In this document: positions 41,246 to 52,797 of the stretch, piece by piece | How positions within the stretch are numbered: the stretch's first letter is position 1 | Layout of the letters: every line of letters starts with the position of its first letter | NCBI GenBank assembly: GCA_030686995.1 | Contig: CM060687.1 | Span: 172,775,090-172,839,089, forward strand | From: Artemisia argyi | Taxonomy: Eukaryota > Streptophyta > Magnoliopsida > Asterales > Asteraceae | Length of the DNA stretch: 64,000 nucleotides | Direction of reading: 5' to 3' | The notes under the pieces: generated by a model | Told to the model about the DNA's origin: nothing | Databases searched by the model: none | What the model saw: only the letters and a program-made list of their open reading frames with translations | Made by a program: the position numbers and the translations under genes

Positions 41246-42728
41246 AAAGCTTTTATGATACTTCCATTATAGCGTGTTTGCTTTCCTTTTCTTCTTACCT
41301 TCATGTACAAGCTTATATATATGTCCGTTCCCAAACTTTTACTTACGACATAAGATTAAATTTCTATATAATCATATATATTAATAAATCAAAGTTACCA
41401 TAAATGTACCTAGATCGTTTAAAGTCGGATAATGTGACATTTATTCACTAGATAATCAGTTTCACCAACCAATCCCTGTTGTAATTAACGGGACATCAAA
41501 GATGTTAAAATAAGAAACAACTAATGCTAAAATGCCAGGGAAAAGATTCACGGTTAAATGTAATTTCGTCCCAGATTAAATGTCAACCTTTCTCTTTTGA
41601 TTTATCCCAAAACGTTTTACAAAAAAAAGATAATAGAAGGCAGTTGCTAGTCCATGACTAAAATAACAATACTTAATCCTGCAGGAGCGAGGTAACTTGT
41701 CTACAACCATGTATATGTTGAGTACATGGAATAAGGTCATATCGAAATAATGATATAACAAAAAACAAAATTTTGACTTGAAAATTATAGCATAAACATG
41801 TTGTTTACAAACTTAAACTAACATCTTCTTATGGCATATAGTTCAGACTATAATTCTGTGAAGCAAGTAAAACCAGGGCAATACACGCCTAGTTCTGGAC
41901 TCATCTGGGTCGGTTGTTTAGCCTGATTTTTTTGGTTGATTATGTTCGGGTAACTTTAGTACACCCTCTTTCAGTAAAGGCCGCAATTCTTTCTTTGCTA
42001 ACTTAAGCAACTTAGGATCCGTGGTTTCCATGTATGCGCATACTACCTTGGCACTGTAAAACAGTTTTGCACCAACAAGTCAGTTTATATATTATGTCTC
42101 TCCTTAGAGGGGAAGACATGGTAGGTTTGGGTAACGGGTTAACAATTAGTGTGTGGATCAAATTGAAATGAATGTAAACATATTTGTTTGAATAACAAAC
42201 TTAAAACATGAGTTCAAGGACTAAAAGTGTCCAGCTATCATTCTTGGATGAGTATAAGTCAAGCTGTATTTAAAGTGATTGAGTAAGTACGAGGACTGTA
42301 GTGTAAATATCATTTATATAAGCTCATATCCGGAGCTAGGGTTTCAGTATGCTTGGTTATTGTTGGTATGCAGTCTTGTATTCTGTCTCAATTTGTTTTA
42401 GTCTTATCGTATTGATCAAGATATCATCTCTGATATCTTTTGTGTCTAAAATGGCCATGAAGAGAAGACGTAAACTCTGCCACTTGTTTAAAAAAGGATT
42501 AAAACAATAAAATATGAACCAAATTTCAAACTTTTACCGAGTTCGGTAACAAATTTTTTTATTACACTATCTAGGTAACCAAACTTGTTGTTTTGTTTTG
42601 TGATAAAATTAGAATAATTACCAGATAAATTTCCACATCATTAATTGTATTTATAAGTATTTTTAACATAGACAAATTATATCCAAATGAAATGACTATC
42701 CAGCCTTATCTTTTCTCTCAGAAAAATA
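41246..42728. other. Non-coding; no gene seen
   Basis: No recognisable gene. A block at about 42,125-42,200 is a degenerate match to about 9170-9260 (GGTAACGGGT.AACCATTAGTG), so a dispersed repeat is present in both places. Confidence 0.5.
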
Positions 42729-42780
42729 TGACAAAATACCCATTTTCAGCAACATACTTCACAAAATAACCAATTTTTAT

Positions 42781-42813
<33 letters not shown>

Positions 42814-45800
42814 AAAACCCTTAAATGCCCACAAAATCCGCAAGTTTACAAATTTGTGGAATTTGCTCCCTTTTCTTTCAGTTTTCACGCTTAGCTCAAA
42901 ATATTAAAGTTATAGATCTCTATTTTTAGTCAAGTGGCTTTCTAAATCACGTAAAATTAAGTTTAGTATGAAGAAGTTATGGGCAAAATACCACATCAAC
43001 TAAACGAGAAAAAGTTGTTGTGGTATTTTGGCTCTAACTTTCTCATACGAATACCTTTTTGGGTGATTCAAAAGCCACTAAACGAGAAAATAGAGATCTA
43101 CGACTTTTATTTATTGAGTTAAGCGTTAAAACCGAAAGAAAATGGAGTAATTCGCAAAAACTCGTAAGGTATGACTTTGCAAGGTCAAATCTTGCAATTT
43201 TTTAAAAACAAATTCGCAAACCTTATGATTTTTTTAACCCTGCGATTTTTTGTAAATTGCTCATTTTTTTCTTCGGTTATCACGCTTAGCTCAAAATATA
43301 AAAAGTTGTAGATCGTTCTTTGCTCGTTAAGTGACTTTTTGTATAACTAAAAAAGAAGTTCATATGAGAAAGTTATGGCCAACATATGTAACATCCTGTA
43401 AAAATTCCTTATTCGTAACGGACCTAAATACTAATATTCTACTTAAACAAACCCTTAATCTATTTTTTTTGGGCCTATTACTATTCCTTACCCCAGTTAA
43501 TCAAACCCATTAATCTTTGCTCACAAAATTTTATACGTTTCAACACACTATTACTTGGCCTCAAATATTTTCGTTATTCATATACAAGTCGTGTCACAAA
43601 ATATTTAGTTCGATTAAACTCATGGCCGAGAATTAAGAATGGTAAAAATCAATTTATTACATAATCATTTGATAGAAAAATAAACATCAAAGGTAAGCTA
43701 TGTCAACACCATTTTTTTTAGTACTAATCAAGTCGATATATGTGTTACACAAACATTGTTCAAACTAGCTTTCCTCCTGTTTTATACATACATCTATAGA
43801 CAACAAATAATTAAAGTCCTTGTTATTTTTTTTGTATTATACGAAAGTAGTAAAACCAAACTCAAACATATACATTTCCTTTTTTTTTTTTTTCTGTTTC
43901 ACGCAAATAAACCAAACGCACCCTTTCTGTGTGAAATTTAAATCGAGCAAACAACTAGCCCAACTTGACACCAATCATCTTGAAATATTCGATCCCTGAC
44001 ATTTTGTTTATCCTATCCATGTGAAATTATTCCCAACTTGATGTATTTTCTAATATCTACTATTTCCTCCTCACGAATACAGTAGCACACAAGCACAAAA
44101 TTTCATATGCCAAGTCCTATACTAGTGCTACTGTGAGCGAGAGCTTGGAGCAGAATAGGAGTTTAAGTCAAAGCTTAGGAAAGTTAGACCGTGTTCTCAA
44201 GTCCTTGTTGGGTCGTGAATCGGGTGGTACCAATTTCCTAGCCAACTCTAGTCCGTACATCGTGTTTTCACCCACCATTTATTTGTGTCGTAAGTCACCT
44301 TGATCACTCGTCTATTTTTACTTATATAATTTCACTATATAGTGTTCGATTAGGCTAAGCTTTTCGTATATATATTCCAGCTCTCGTAATCATTTTTGGT
44401 TACAAAACGTGGCATCTAAATCCTTGCGTGGCTAAAAATTGAGAAACATCATAATATGTAACTTGTAATAGCATATAACGAGTTTTTGAGTCATATTTCT
44501 TATCATGCTAATATATATCACTTATAATTATTTTCACAAAAACCGTCACACAATGACCAAACCCCCTTAGGAACGAGCTTGTAGTTTGCAATCTAGACAC
44601 ATAACATAGTGAACTAAAAGCCTAGATCAATTCTATATACACTAGACTAACGAGCTGTGCCAAATAGAACCCTGAATAATCTCGTTTAGTCTGTTTTTGA
44701 AAGCCAAAGTAAAGTGAGTTTGTACCAGATTTTTTGTACTTAAAATACACTAATTGGGCCTTAAAGCCCAATAAGCTAAAATAAGCTCTTTTAAGCCATA
44801 TAAGCTGTCATATAAACTCCTATAAGCTACTGGAAATATATTTAGTAAACAAAAATGTTAAACTTTGAAAAACGTGACTTTTGGACTAATTTTGCAAAAT
44901 ATACGAAAGTTGGGTATAAAATGTAACTTTTTGGAACTTAAGGGTATAAACTGTCAAATCTGAAGTTTATGGATATAAACTGATTTTATATATATATTTT
45001 GGGTGAAATATGTAATATTTGATAAGTTTAGACCTAGAATGTAAATATATATTGATTTTGGACTAAAATTGTAACGTATTTAACTTTTGGGTTAAAAGTG
45101 AAGATTTGATATAACTTAAGGGTCATTATAGAAACTCAAATACATCTTGACTAATTTATCAATGACATATAATTTAATAACATGTATAAACTTTATATTT
45201 AAACTAAAAAGACAATATCTATACTAATATATATAACGTAATTTTATAAACGTATAACGTTATATTGAAACGTATAACTAAGGCTATTTTTGATATCAAA
45301 ACAGAAATGTTTACTCTTACGAAACTCATTGATTCATTTACTTACTAAAATTTATCACCGATTAACGTTCGATAAATTATATATGTATTACTATTTAATA
45401 CGTAAATGATAACAATATATTATACTTACAGACAAGTTATATAGTATATAACTTTGATTTTGAACTTTAAGCATTTCACCACGCAACCCACCGTTGCCAC
45501 AAAACCTTTGTCACTCGACACTGTTCCAAATCATTATTCGCGTTAAGTTAGACTTAAGTTATCGAAATCTTAGATATCCTTATTATTCAGGTCGTCCGTT
45601 GGAGATATTCTCATTCTACGTTTGACTTTACTCTAGCAACCGTAACACTAAGGTGAGTCATAGCCCTTACTCTTTTAATACATGTTTTAAACTCTTTGGG
45701 GGGGGGGGGGGGAGGGATACATGCTCAAATACTTGCTTTGATACTCGAAACATTTACACTCTTATGCTACGCTAAGCTTTTGATACTTTTAGTGTAATTA

Positions 45801-47005
45801 CGATATGTGCCTTAATGTGTTACACTTATTCGATAATTAATTCTTAGCAACTGTTTAACTCCTTGATGGAGCCGATGGAGAGGTATTGATGGTACTCTCG
45901 GGGTGACGCCCCCACCCTTGGCCCCCTTGATTCTTGGCCTCGGGTGAATATAATCCAGCATTTTTGTGAAACTTATTGAGACTTATCATGAGGTTCAGTT
46001 GGTTGTTATACTATACATTAAGTGTACATATATCGTATACACAGATGTTGTAATCATGCTATACTTTAGTAGTGGGTTGTAAACACACATATTGCAAGTC
46101 TTGTATGGGCGAGGTTTGCAACATAGTGGATTTACAATGCGTTTGCTGTGGAAACATCCTTTGAAACACACATGACTCGCTTAAACTATATTTTGGCAGT
46201 GGATTGTAAACACACAGGTTACAAATCTTGTATGGGCGGGACTTGTAACTGAGTGGATTTGCAAGGCTTTTGCTATGGAAACATTCTCTAAAAGCTTTTC
46301 AACTGTTTTTAAAACAAACTCTATGAACTCACCAACCTTTGTGTTGACACTTTAGCATGTTTATCTCAAGTTAGTAAGGCGATAGTGGATGCAACGACCA
46401 TAGTTATTTGCAATGCTTTGAAGACTTATGCTCTTGTCGTTTACCATTCGATATGCTTTAAAATTTTATGTATTGTCTTACTCTGGGACCACTTGTAGTA
46501 ACTCTGATTTAAATAATTTGAATGGTAACTTTTCAAAACGTCTCACTTAGAGGTCGTTTTCTATATCTTGTACTTTGTACCTTTAGGTAGCACCCCAGTG
46601 ACACTATCGTTCCGCTGCGATATTTTGGGGGTGTTACAACATACCACAACGACTAAACAAGAAAAATTTGTGTTGTTTTGACCATAACTTTCACATACGA
46701 ACTCCTTGTTAGGTGATTCAAAAAGCCACTAAACGAGAAAAGGGATATCTACAACTTTCATGTTTTGAGCTAAGCGTAAATGGAAAAAAATTCAAAAAAT
46801 CACAAGGTTTACCTATGCGAGGTCTACAACTTTCATGTTTTGAGCAAAGCGTAAATGGAGAAATTTTTAAAAATCGCAAGGTTTAACTATGCGAGGTCAA
46901 ACCTTATGAATGTTTTTAAAAAAATCGTAAACCTTGCGGATTTTGCGGGCATTTTAGCCTTTTTGATAAAAATTGGGTGTTTTGTGAAGTATGTTGGTAA
47001 AAATG
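42729..47005. mobile_element. Foldback (long inverted repeat) element split by a solo LTR
   Basis: The left arm (from ACAAAATACCC at about 42,729) and the right arm (ending near 47,000) are inverted copies: CAACATACTTCACAAAATAAC with CAATTTTTATCAAAAA on the left matches the complement of TTTTGATAAAAATTGGGTG and TTTGTGAAGTATGTTGG on the right. Smaller inverted repeats with CACTAAACGAGAAAA and CTTAGCTCAAAATAT lie inside the arms. Without the solo LTR it is about 1 kb. The outer target duplication is not clear. A poly-A run at 42,781-42,811 lies in the left arm. Confidence 0.7.
43387..46638. repeat. 3.25-kb solo LTR with ACATA target duplication
   Basis: It starts TGTAACATCC and ends GGGGGTGTTACA, giving perfect 7-bp inverted ends. 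ACATA is found at 43,382-43,386 and 46,639-46,643. Joining the flanks restores the foldback arm (GTTATGGCCAACATACCACAAC). No coding domain is inside. A 16-G run lies near 45,699 and a tandem pair of about 125 bp at about 46,065-46,290 (TTGTAAACACAC...TTGTATGGGCG). The ends resemble those of the solo LTR at 31,791. Confidence 0.88.
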
Positions 47006-48118
47006 AGTATTCTTATGATTATCCCAAATATAAAGCATTATTATTAGCGTAAATTGATCATCTTAAATACCCACATCACCAATGCAATCATCTTCAAAAC
47101 CAAATGTGCGCAAAGACAACTAAACACAAACATACACTCCTTTAAACGACCAAAATCAACACACTGACAACCAGAATTCGACGACGAAGCAGCAGCGACG
47201 AAAGTGGTGACTGTGCTTGTTTCACATATGGGTTCTTGAATACTTTTGTGTTTGAAATTTCATTATCTAGGTTGAGTAGTTTAAGGGTTGAAGAAGATAA
47301 TAACGATATGTGTTATATATACAAGATTAAAGGGTGTAAATTTTATTGTTGTTATTAGTGTTGTTATTGTTTTATAGGGATTTAAGAATTTTCTTGTTGT
47401 TTTTTATGATTTTGGTAAAAGAGGTATTTGTGTGTTGTGTGGAAGTGTGTGGGTTTTTGAATGTTCTGGGCATATGGGATGAATGTAGAAAGAATTGGAC
47501 GAGGTTTATTAAAAAGCTAGAAAATGATTAAGTCTCTTAAATAGAAACCTACTTTCACAAATTTCTCAAGTTATTAAACCAGTTTATTTTAGGGCAAATG
47601 ACTTGAAAATTCATTCAAGTTGACACTTTTTCTAGTTCTGTGTAGGCAACTATTTTTTTTTCATATTATATCACAAACCTTTGCAAATCCGTCTATTGCG
47701 TGTACCCGTTTACCTCCTATCCCGTTAGCCGGTATACCACTCCCACTAATTGTAATTTTGGATTTACACGTCACATTTATTTTATCCACGTGTGTAATTT
47801 ATATCCAACAAGGCATTCCACTAACACATATTTTATATAATACTCCGTAGTATATTAACACACACACATACACACCTTATCCCAACCAACCCAGATCCCC
47901 AACCCGACCAAAACCTTAGATTCGCAGGACCACAAATTGATTGTCGTTTTTGGTGTAATATTGAAATTGGTTGGTGGAAAAGGTGCGTTAAAGTATATTC
48001 TCATGGTCCCCCATGTCAATTTTGTATATATTAACTGTTTCAACATACATTGCAAATTAGGGTTTTGATGAAAATGTTAAATTTAAATTTTTTTTTGTTT
48101 TTTATTTTCTTATAGGTA
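47006..48118. other. Non-coding region upstream of the Mutator-like gene
   Basis: No frame is supported. The short palindrome TACTCCGTAGTA lies near 47,842. It may hold the promoter and 5' leader of the transposase gene; ATAGGT just before 48,119 could be a splice acceptor. Confidence 0.45.
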
Positions 48119-51100
48119 TGGCACCAACTGGTGGTTGGTATTCTCCTACTGATTACTTATTCGATGTGCATTGTGATGGTGTGTTTTACTTCAAGCCACT
48201 TAAGTATGAAAACGGGGGGTGTTCCATATGAGGCTTGCTAAGCATAAGAAAATGGACTATGCAACTTTTTTGTGCTTACTTGAAAGAAAAACTTGAGTTA
48301 AATTTTTACTCTTTGTTTTTCAGTTTACCTGAATGTGAACTAGGAGTAGGATTGAAACTAATAGAAGCTGATAGGAATATAGCTTCCATGTATGGATTTG
48401 CTGACACATATGGACTCATAAAGATGTACATGGCACATATTCCTCAGATGTTAGCTGATTTTTACTATCAAAATCTTACTTTTTCTAATTCAGAAGAGGA
48501 TGAAACAACTAAGTTGATTATTCATGGAAAAAGAGAAAAACATGCTAGTAACATGTCATTTGGTGAGCTTACTGAGTGGGCTGAAGAATAAGCGCGTAGC
48601 CTTAAGTCACCAGCTAAGCCTAAAACTGTTAGGACTGGAACAACAAAATCTATACTAAGCTCTAATGTGAATCAATAGTTACTAGAAACTGAACATAATA
48701 ATGTTACTGTAGAGTCTATTGAAAGTGTGCATGATGATTTGAATGTAGGCTCAGAGGAAGTTGAAGTTAATGATGATGATATGCCCCTTAAGAATGTAGT
48801 TGGTAAGCCTAATGTTAAGCGTAGGTTATTGGCAAGTCAAAGCAGCCCTACCACATATGTTATTAATAAAGGTAAGGGGCAAAGTCAGGCACATGATGAA
48901 CCTATTCTAGGTGAACATGATGCCAATGTTGGTGATTTAGGTAAGACATTTGTCAATGATGATGCAATCCCAGTTAAGAAAGCAGTGCACAAAGGTAAAG
49001 GGGTAATGATAGAAGATGATAAACATCGTAAGAAAAGTGTTAAGAAACCTGTCACTAAGAAGAAGGGAATTGTGATTCAAGATAATGTCAACCCTTCTGT
49101 CACAGATAGCGATAGTGAATCGGCAGATGGAATTAACTGTAGTTTGTATAGTGATAGTGTAGTGATTACTACTCAGATAGATCTGTGGACTATTTATCAG
49201 AAGGTGAAGATGAACTAATAGATCATAGGAAAAGAAAAACTGAGGCAAAGAAGGCACCTAAGACAAATAATAAACCAACTGAACCTGACACTGTGGGTAG
49301 TTCAGGTGCTGCTAGGAAAAGGAGGGTGTATGAAGTAGGTGACAGTGAAACAATTCTTGAGTATCAAGAGTTCATGGATAACTTGATGAGAAAGCTTAGG
49401 GATGGATTAGATGGGGATGCTATTACTGACCCCTTCAAGATTGTTGAAACTAAAGTGGAGAAGTATCCAATACATGATGTGGACACTCATTGGCGTACGC
49501 GAAAACCAAAGGTAATAAGTGATTCCTTATCTACCATTATTTCTTTATTTGTTGTTCACTTTATATAATTTCCGATTCCCTATCATTAACAATATATGAT
49601 AGGTTGGAGAAAAATTTCTTGACGTTGATCAAATCAAAGAATGCCTCACTTACTATGCACTAGCAAATGGATTTTCACTGTGGTTTTACAGAAGTTCAAA
49701 GACGCAGGTCATTGCTAAATGTGGTATGAGACCGGAGAAGATCAAAGAACAAGAGAAAGGCAAACAAAGAAAATGGAAAAAATATCCAAGTGTTGGTCCA
49801 AAGGAAGGGTCAAGCTGTCCATTTAGATGCTATGGTAAGGAGATGACAAACGAAAAATCTTTCCAGGTAATATCTTTGATTGATGAACATACCTGTACAA
49901 GACATTTTAAGTATGGAACCTTAGTCAATTACAAGTGGATAGGCAAGCACTTTGGTACTAAAATTAGGCTCAATCCTGAAATCAAATTATATGAAATAGC
50001 AGACCTAGTTTTGAAAAAGTACAAGTGTATTGTTAGGCCAACTCAGTGTAGAAATGCAAAGAGATGGGCTTTAAATGAAGGTGAAACAACCATTGGAGAT
50101 CATTATGGGTATATTAGGTCCTATGCTAAGGAAATCATAGAGTCTAATCCTGGTTCCATAGCGAAGGTTCGTGTAACAGTTAATCCCGATGACAAAACTT
50201 ATTTCGATAGATTCTACGTATGTTTGAAAGGATTGAAAGGGGGGTGGAAACTAGCTTGTAGGAACATTATCGCATTGGATGGATGTTTTCTAAAAAAGCC
50301 ATTAGTGGGTGAAATACTCACTGCTATCGGCCGTGATGCGAATAATCACATTTTCCCGGTCGCTTGGGCTATTGTCAATGTGGAGAACAAGGATAATTGG
50401 AGATGGTTTCTGGATTTGCTTGGTGATGATTTGGAAATGCCTACTGGTAAGGGACTAACTCTTATGTCAGATCAACACAAAGTGAGTATCAACTTTTATA
50501 CCCTTTACTTTTTTATCATACATGTACATTCTGTTATTTTTAAGTTGATAATGATGCTGTTATATGTCAAATAGGGACTCATTGAAGCTGTGAAAGAAGT
50601 AATGCCACACGCTGAACATAGGCAATGTGCTAGACACATTTACGAAGGTTTTCGGAAGCTTTAGAGTGGTCTTGAGTTTAGATTGTTGTTTTGGGGAGCT
50701 TCCAAGGTAATGGAAAAGATCAAAAAGGCAAACCCAAATGCATATGACTATCTCATCAAGAAGGATCCAAAGATGTGGTCTAGGGCTTACTTCCAACTTA
50801 GAGCAAACTGTGTAGCGGTCGAAAATGGTTTCGGTGAGTGTTTTAACTCAGTCATCTTGCAAGTTAGAAACAAACCATTAATCACCATGCTTGAAGCCTT
50901 GAGAGTCATAGTATATGAAAGAATGGATGTAATGAGGAGATTGTCTGAAAAGTCGACTGAAGACATCTGTCCAAACATCCAGAAGAGATTGGAATTAACA
51001 GAAGATCAAATGAGGTATGACTAAAATATGTTTTATGTCCAAACAATATTAGCTTTTGTACAACTATTAACACAAATTATTTTCCATTATTTAGGTTTTG

Positions 51101-51170
51101 GCATGTTATACCAACTAGTGGACAACTTTTTGAAGTTAGAAATGGGTCTGAAGCATTTGGTGTAGATGAG
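48119..51170 (+). pseudogene. Mutator-like (MULE/MURA) transposase gene, 3' end cut off by a gypsy LTR
   Basis: Starts MAPTGGWYSPTDYLFDVHCDG. A charged N-terminal region follows (48,330-49,511), then exons 49,603-50,481, 50,575-51,014 and 51,095-51,170 with GT-AG borders. The second coding exon has the Mutator DNA-binding region (CPFRCYGKEM...DEHTCTRHFKYG) and the MULE transposase core: first Asp in IALDGCFLKKP, second in LMSDQHK, and Glu in VENGFGECFN. The frame is lost right after FEVRNGSEAFGVDE, just before the expected SWIM zinc finger, because an LTR starts at 51,171. Further damage: an early stop before 48,235, TAA at 48,589, TAG at 48,676, a frameshift near 49,185 and TAG at 50,661. 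No terminal inverted repeats were seen. Confidence 0.87.
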
Positions 51171-52628
51171 TGATGAGGCGAAAAGTGTACCGCTTTTAAG
51201 GGGTCATTTAAGCCCGAATTCGAGATTATTTGATCAAATATTGCCCTAAATAGTTCCTTTTGTCATTTTAGGTACTTTTGGAGAGAAATCTGGAAAAAAG
51301 AAAGCATTTTGGACGTTTTTGGAGCATAAAAGTGAAGAAAACGGCTAAGTCTCAAAATTCCTTGCTGGAACAGTACCTGACGGCGTCAAGGTTCTACAAG
51401 TGACGATGTCAAGACTGGCAAAAGAGGTGGATGTGAAACTTATAACGTGACGGCCCAGAAAGTTTTCAAGCATATTGGCCTGACGGCGTCACCAAGGCCG
51501 TTAGGGTCCAAACACACGTGACGGCCCAGAGTATTATTCTACATGACGGCATCAGAAGTGGATCTAGGCAATATGAATTTCATCATGGCGGCGAGTTGAC
51601 GGCGTCACAAGCTATAACGTGACGCCGTCAAGGTGTAAAGTCTATATATAGTTTTCCAATTTTCATTCATTAGTGTAGAACTTTGTGTGGAATATTAGGG
51701 CATAAACCCTAAGACAAATTTACAGCTTTTTCAAGGGTTTCAACCCCTTGATTTTTCCATGTTCAATTGAAGATAAGTACTTATTCAAATCATTCAATAT
51801 GTCTATGTCTTGTGTGATTATATCTTACGCTTGCCTTCTCTTTAACATGCTAGGCTAGATTTTTATTGTGTTTGCTTAGATGTAGTGAAACCTAGATGTT
51901 GATTATGGGTTGATTGTTTGTTTATAATTGTTACGGATGATTGTATTCGATGTTAGGCTTAAGAAAACTGGCAGAGTTCCATTGGTAACTTGCTTGAACG
52001 TCTGAAGAAACATGATCGGAGGTGTACTACGATTTTTGGTTGTATTTAATGCGTAAGAGAATTCTAATGATCCCATGTTAGGAGCTTCTAACGGCTCGAC
52101 ATAGGAGTGAAGTAGGATATTATAGAGTTAGGGAATATTGTACATGGTACTACGACCAGTATTAAGGTTTATAACCCGTCATCCATGCAATTGTAACAAG
52201 CTAATCAACTTGTAAAAGATATCTACGGAGTAATAAAATCTAAGTAAACACAACTTTCCTCATTATTGTTTCCACCATATTAGTATAATAGTTTTATTTT
52301 CATTTCTGTTATTTTATTTTGATTGTATCTTTAGATTAATCGGGTTAGTTGGCTAGCAACTAATTCCGCCCACTCCTTCAAAACTTGAGATTTTACTTGC
52401 TTTCTATAAAATATAAAAATACAAAAAGAATCATCACTCACCTCTAGATCTAGTTTAGTAGGCTTTCTAATCCTAGCGACACTATTCCTGAGTTGAACGA
52501 TCAATCGCCCGGTACTTGTCACTATACTATACTACAACGATCAGGTACACTGCCTGGTGGGGGTTGTAAGCTTCTCGAGATCCCTTGAGAGATAAAACCT
52601 GTTGCGAGGGTGCAATTCCCGCGTATCA
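51171..52628 (+). repeat. 5' LTR of the second gypsy element (Athila-like)
   Basis: 1458 bp, starting TGATGAGGCG and ending GTATCA, six bases before the primer binding site. It is closely similar to 62,315-63,725. The 270 bp before the TATA box carry repeated TGACGGCGTCA near-palindromes. The base string before it is ATGAG, the left target site inside the MULE gene. Confidence 0.9.
51371..51650 (+). promoter_or_regulatory. U3 promoter: TGACGGCGTCA cluster plus TATA box
   Basis: TGACGGCGTCA or close variants occur at about 51,378, 51,401, 51,449, 51,481, 51,519, 51,544, 51,598 and 51,620, followed by TATATATA at 51,643. TGACG is the core of TGA/CREB-type bZIP sites; binding is an inference. 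Confidence 0.6.
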
Positions 52629-52634
52629 AGTTTT

Positions 52635-52652
52635 TGGCGCTGCTGTCGGGGA
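52635..52652 (+). other. Primer binding site, second gypsy element
   Basis: TGGCGCTGCTGTCGGGGA follows the LTR after AGTTTT. It matches the TGGCGCCG-type site of plant Athila/Tat elements, apart from a C-to-T change in the seventh base. Confidence 0.8.
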
Positions 52653-52797
52653 ATAGTTATTGTCTAGGTTAAGATTTCTTTTTATTAGGTCTACTTGCTA
52701 GATTCCTTTCTAGTAAGGTTTTATTTTTATTTTTAGGTTTTCTTTAGTCTATCTTATTTCTTCGTTCCTTTGTTCGTAACCTTTACCATCCGACATC

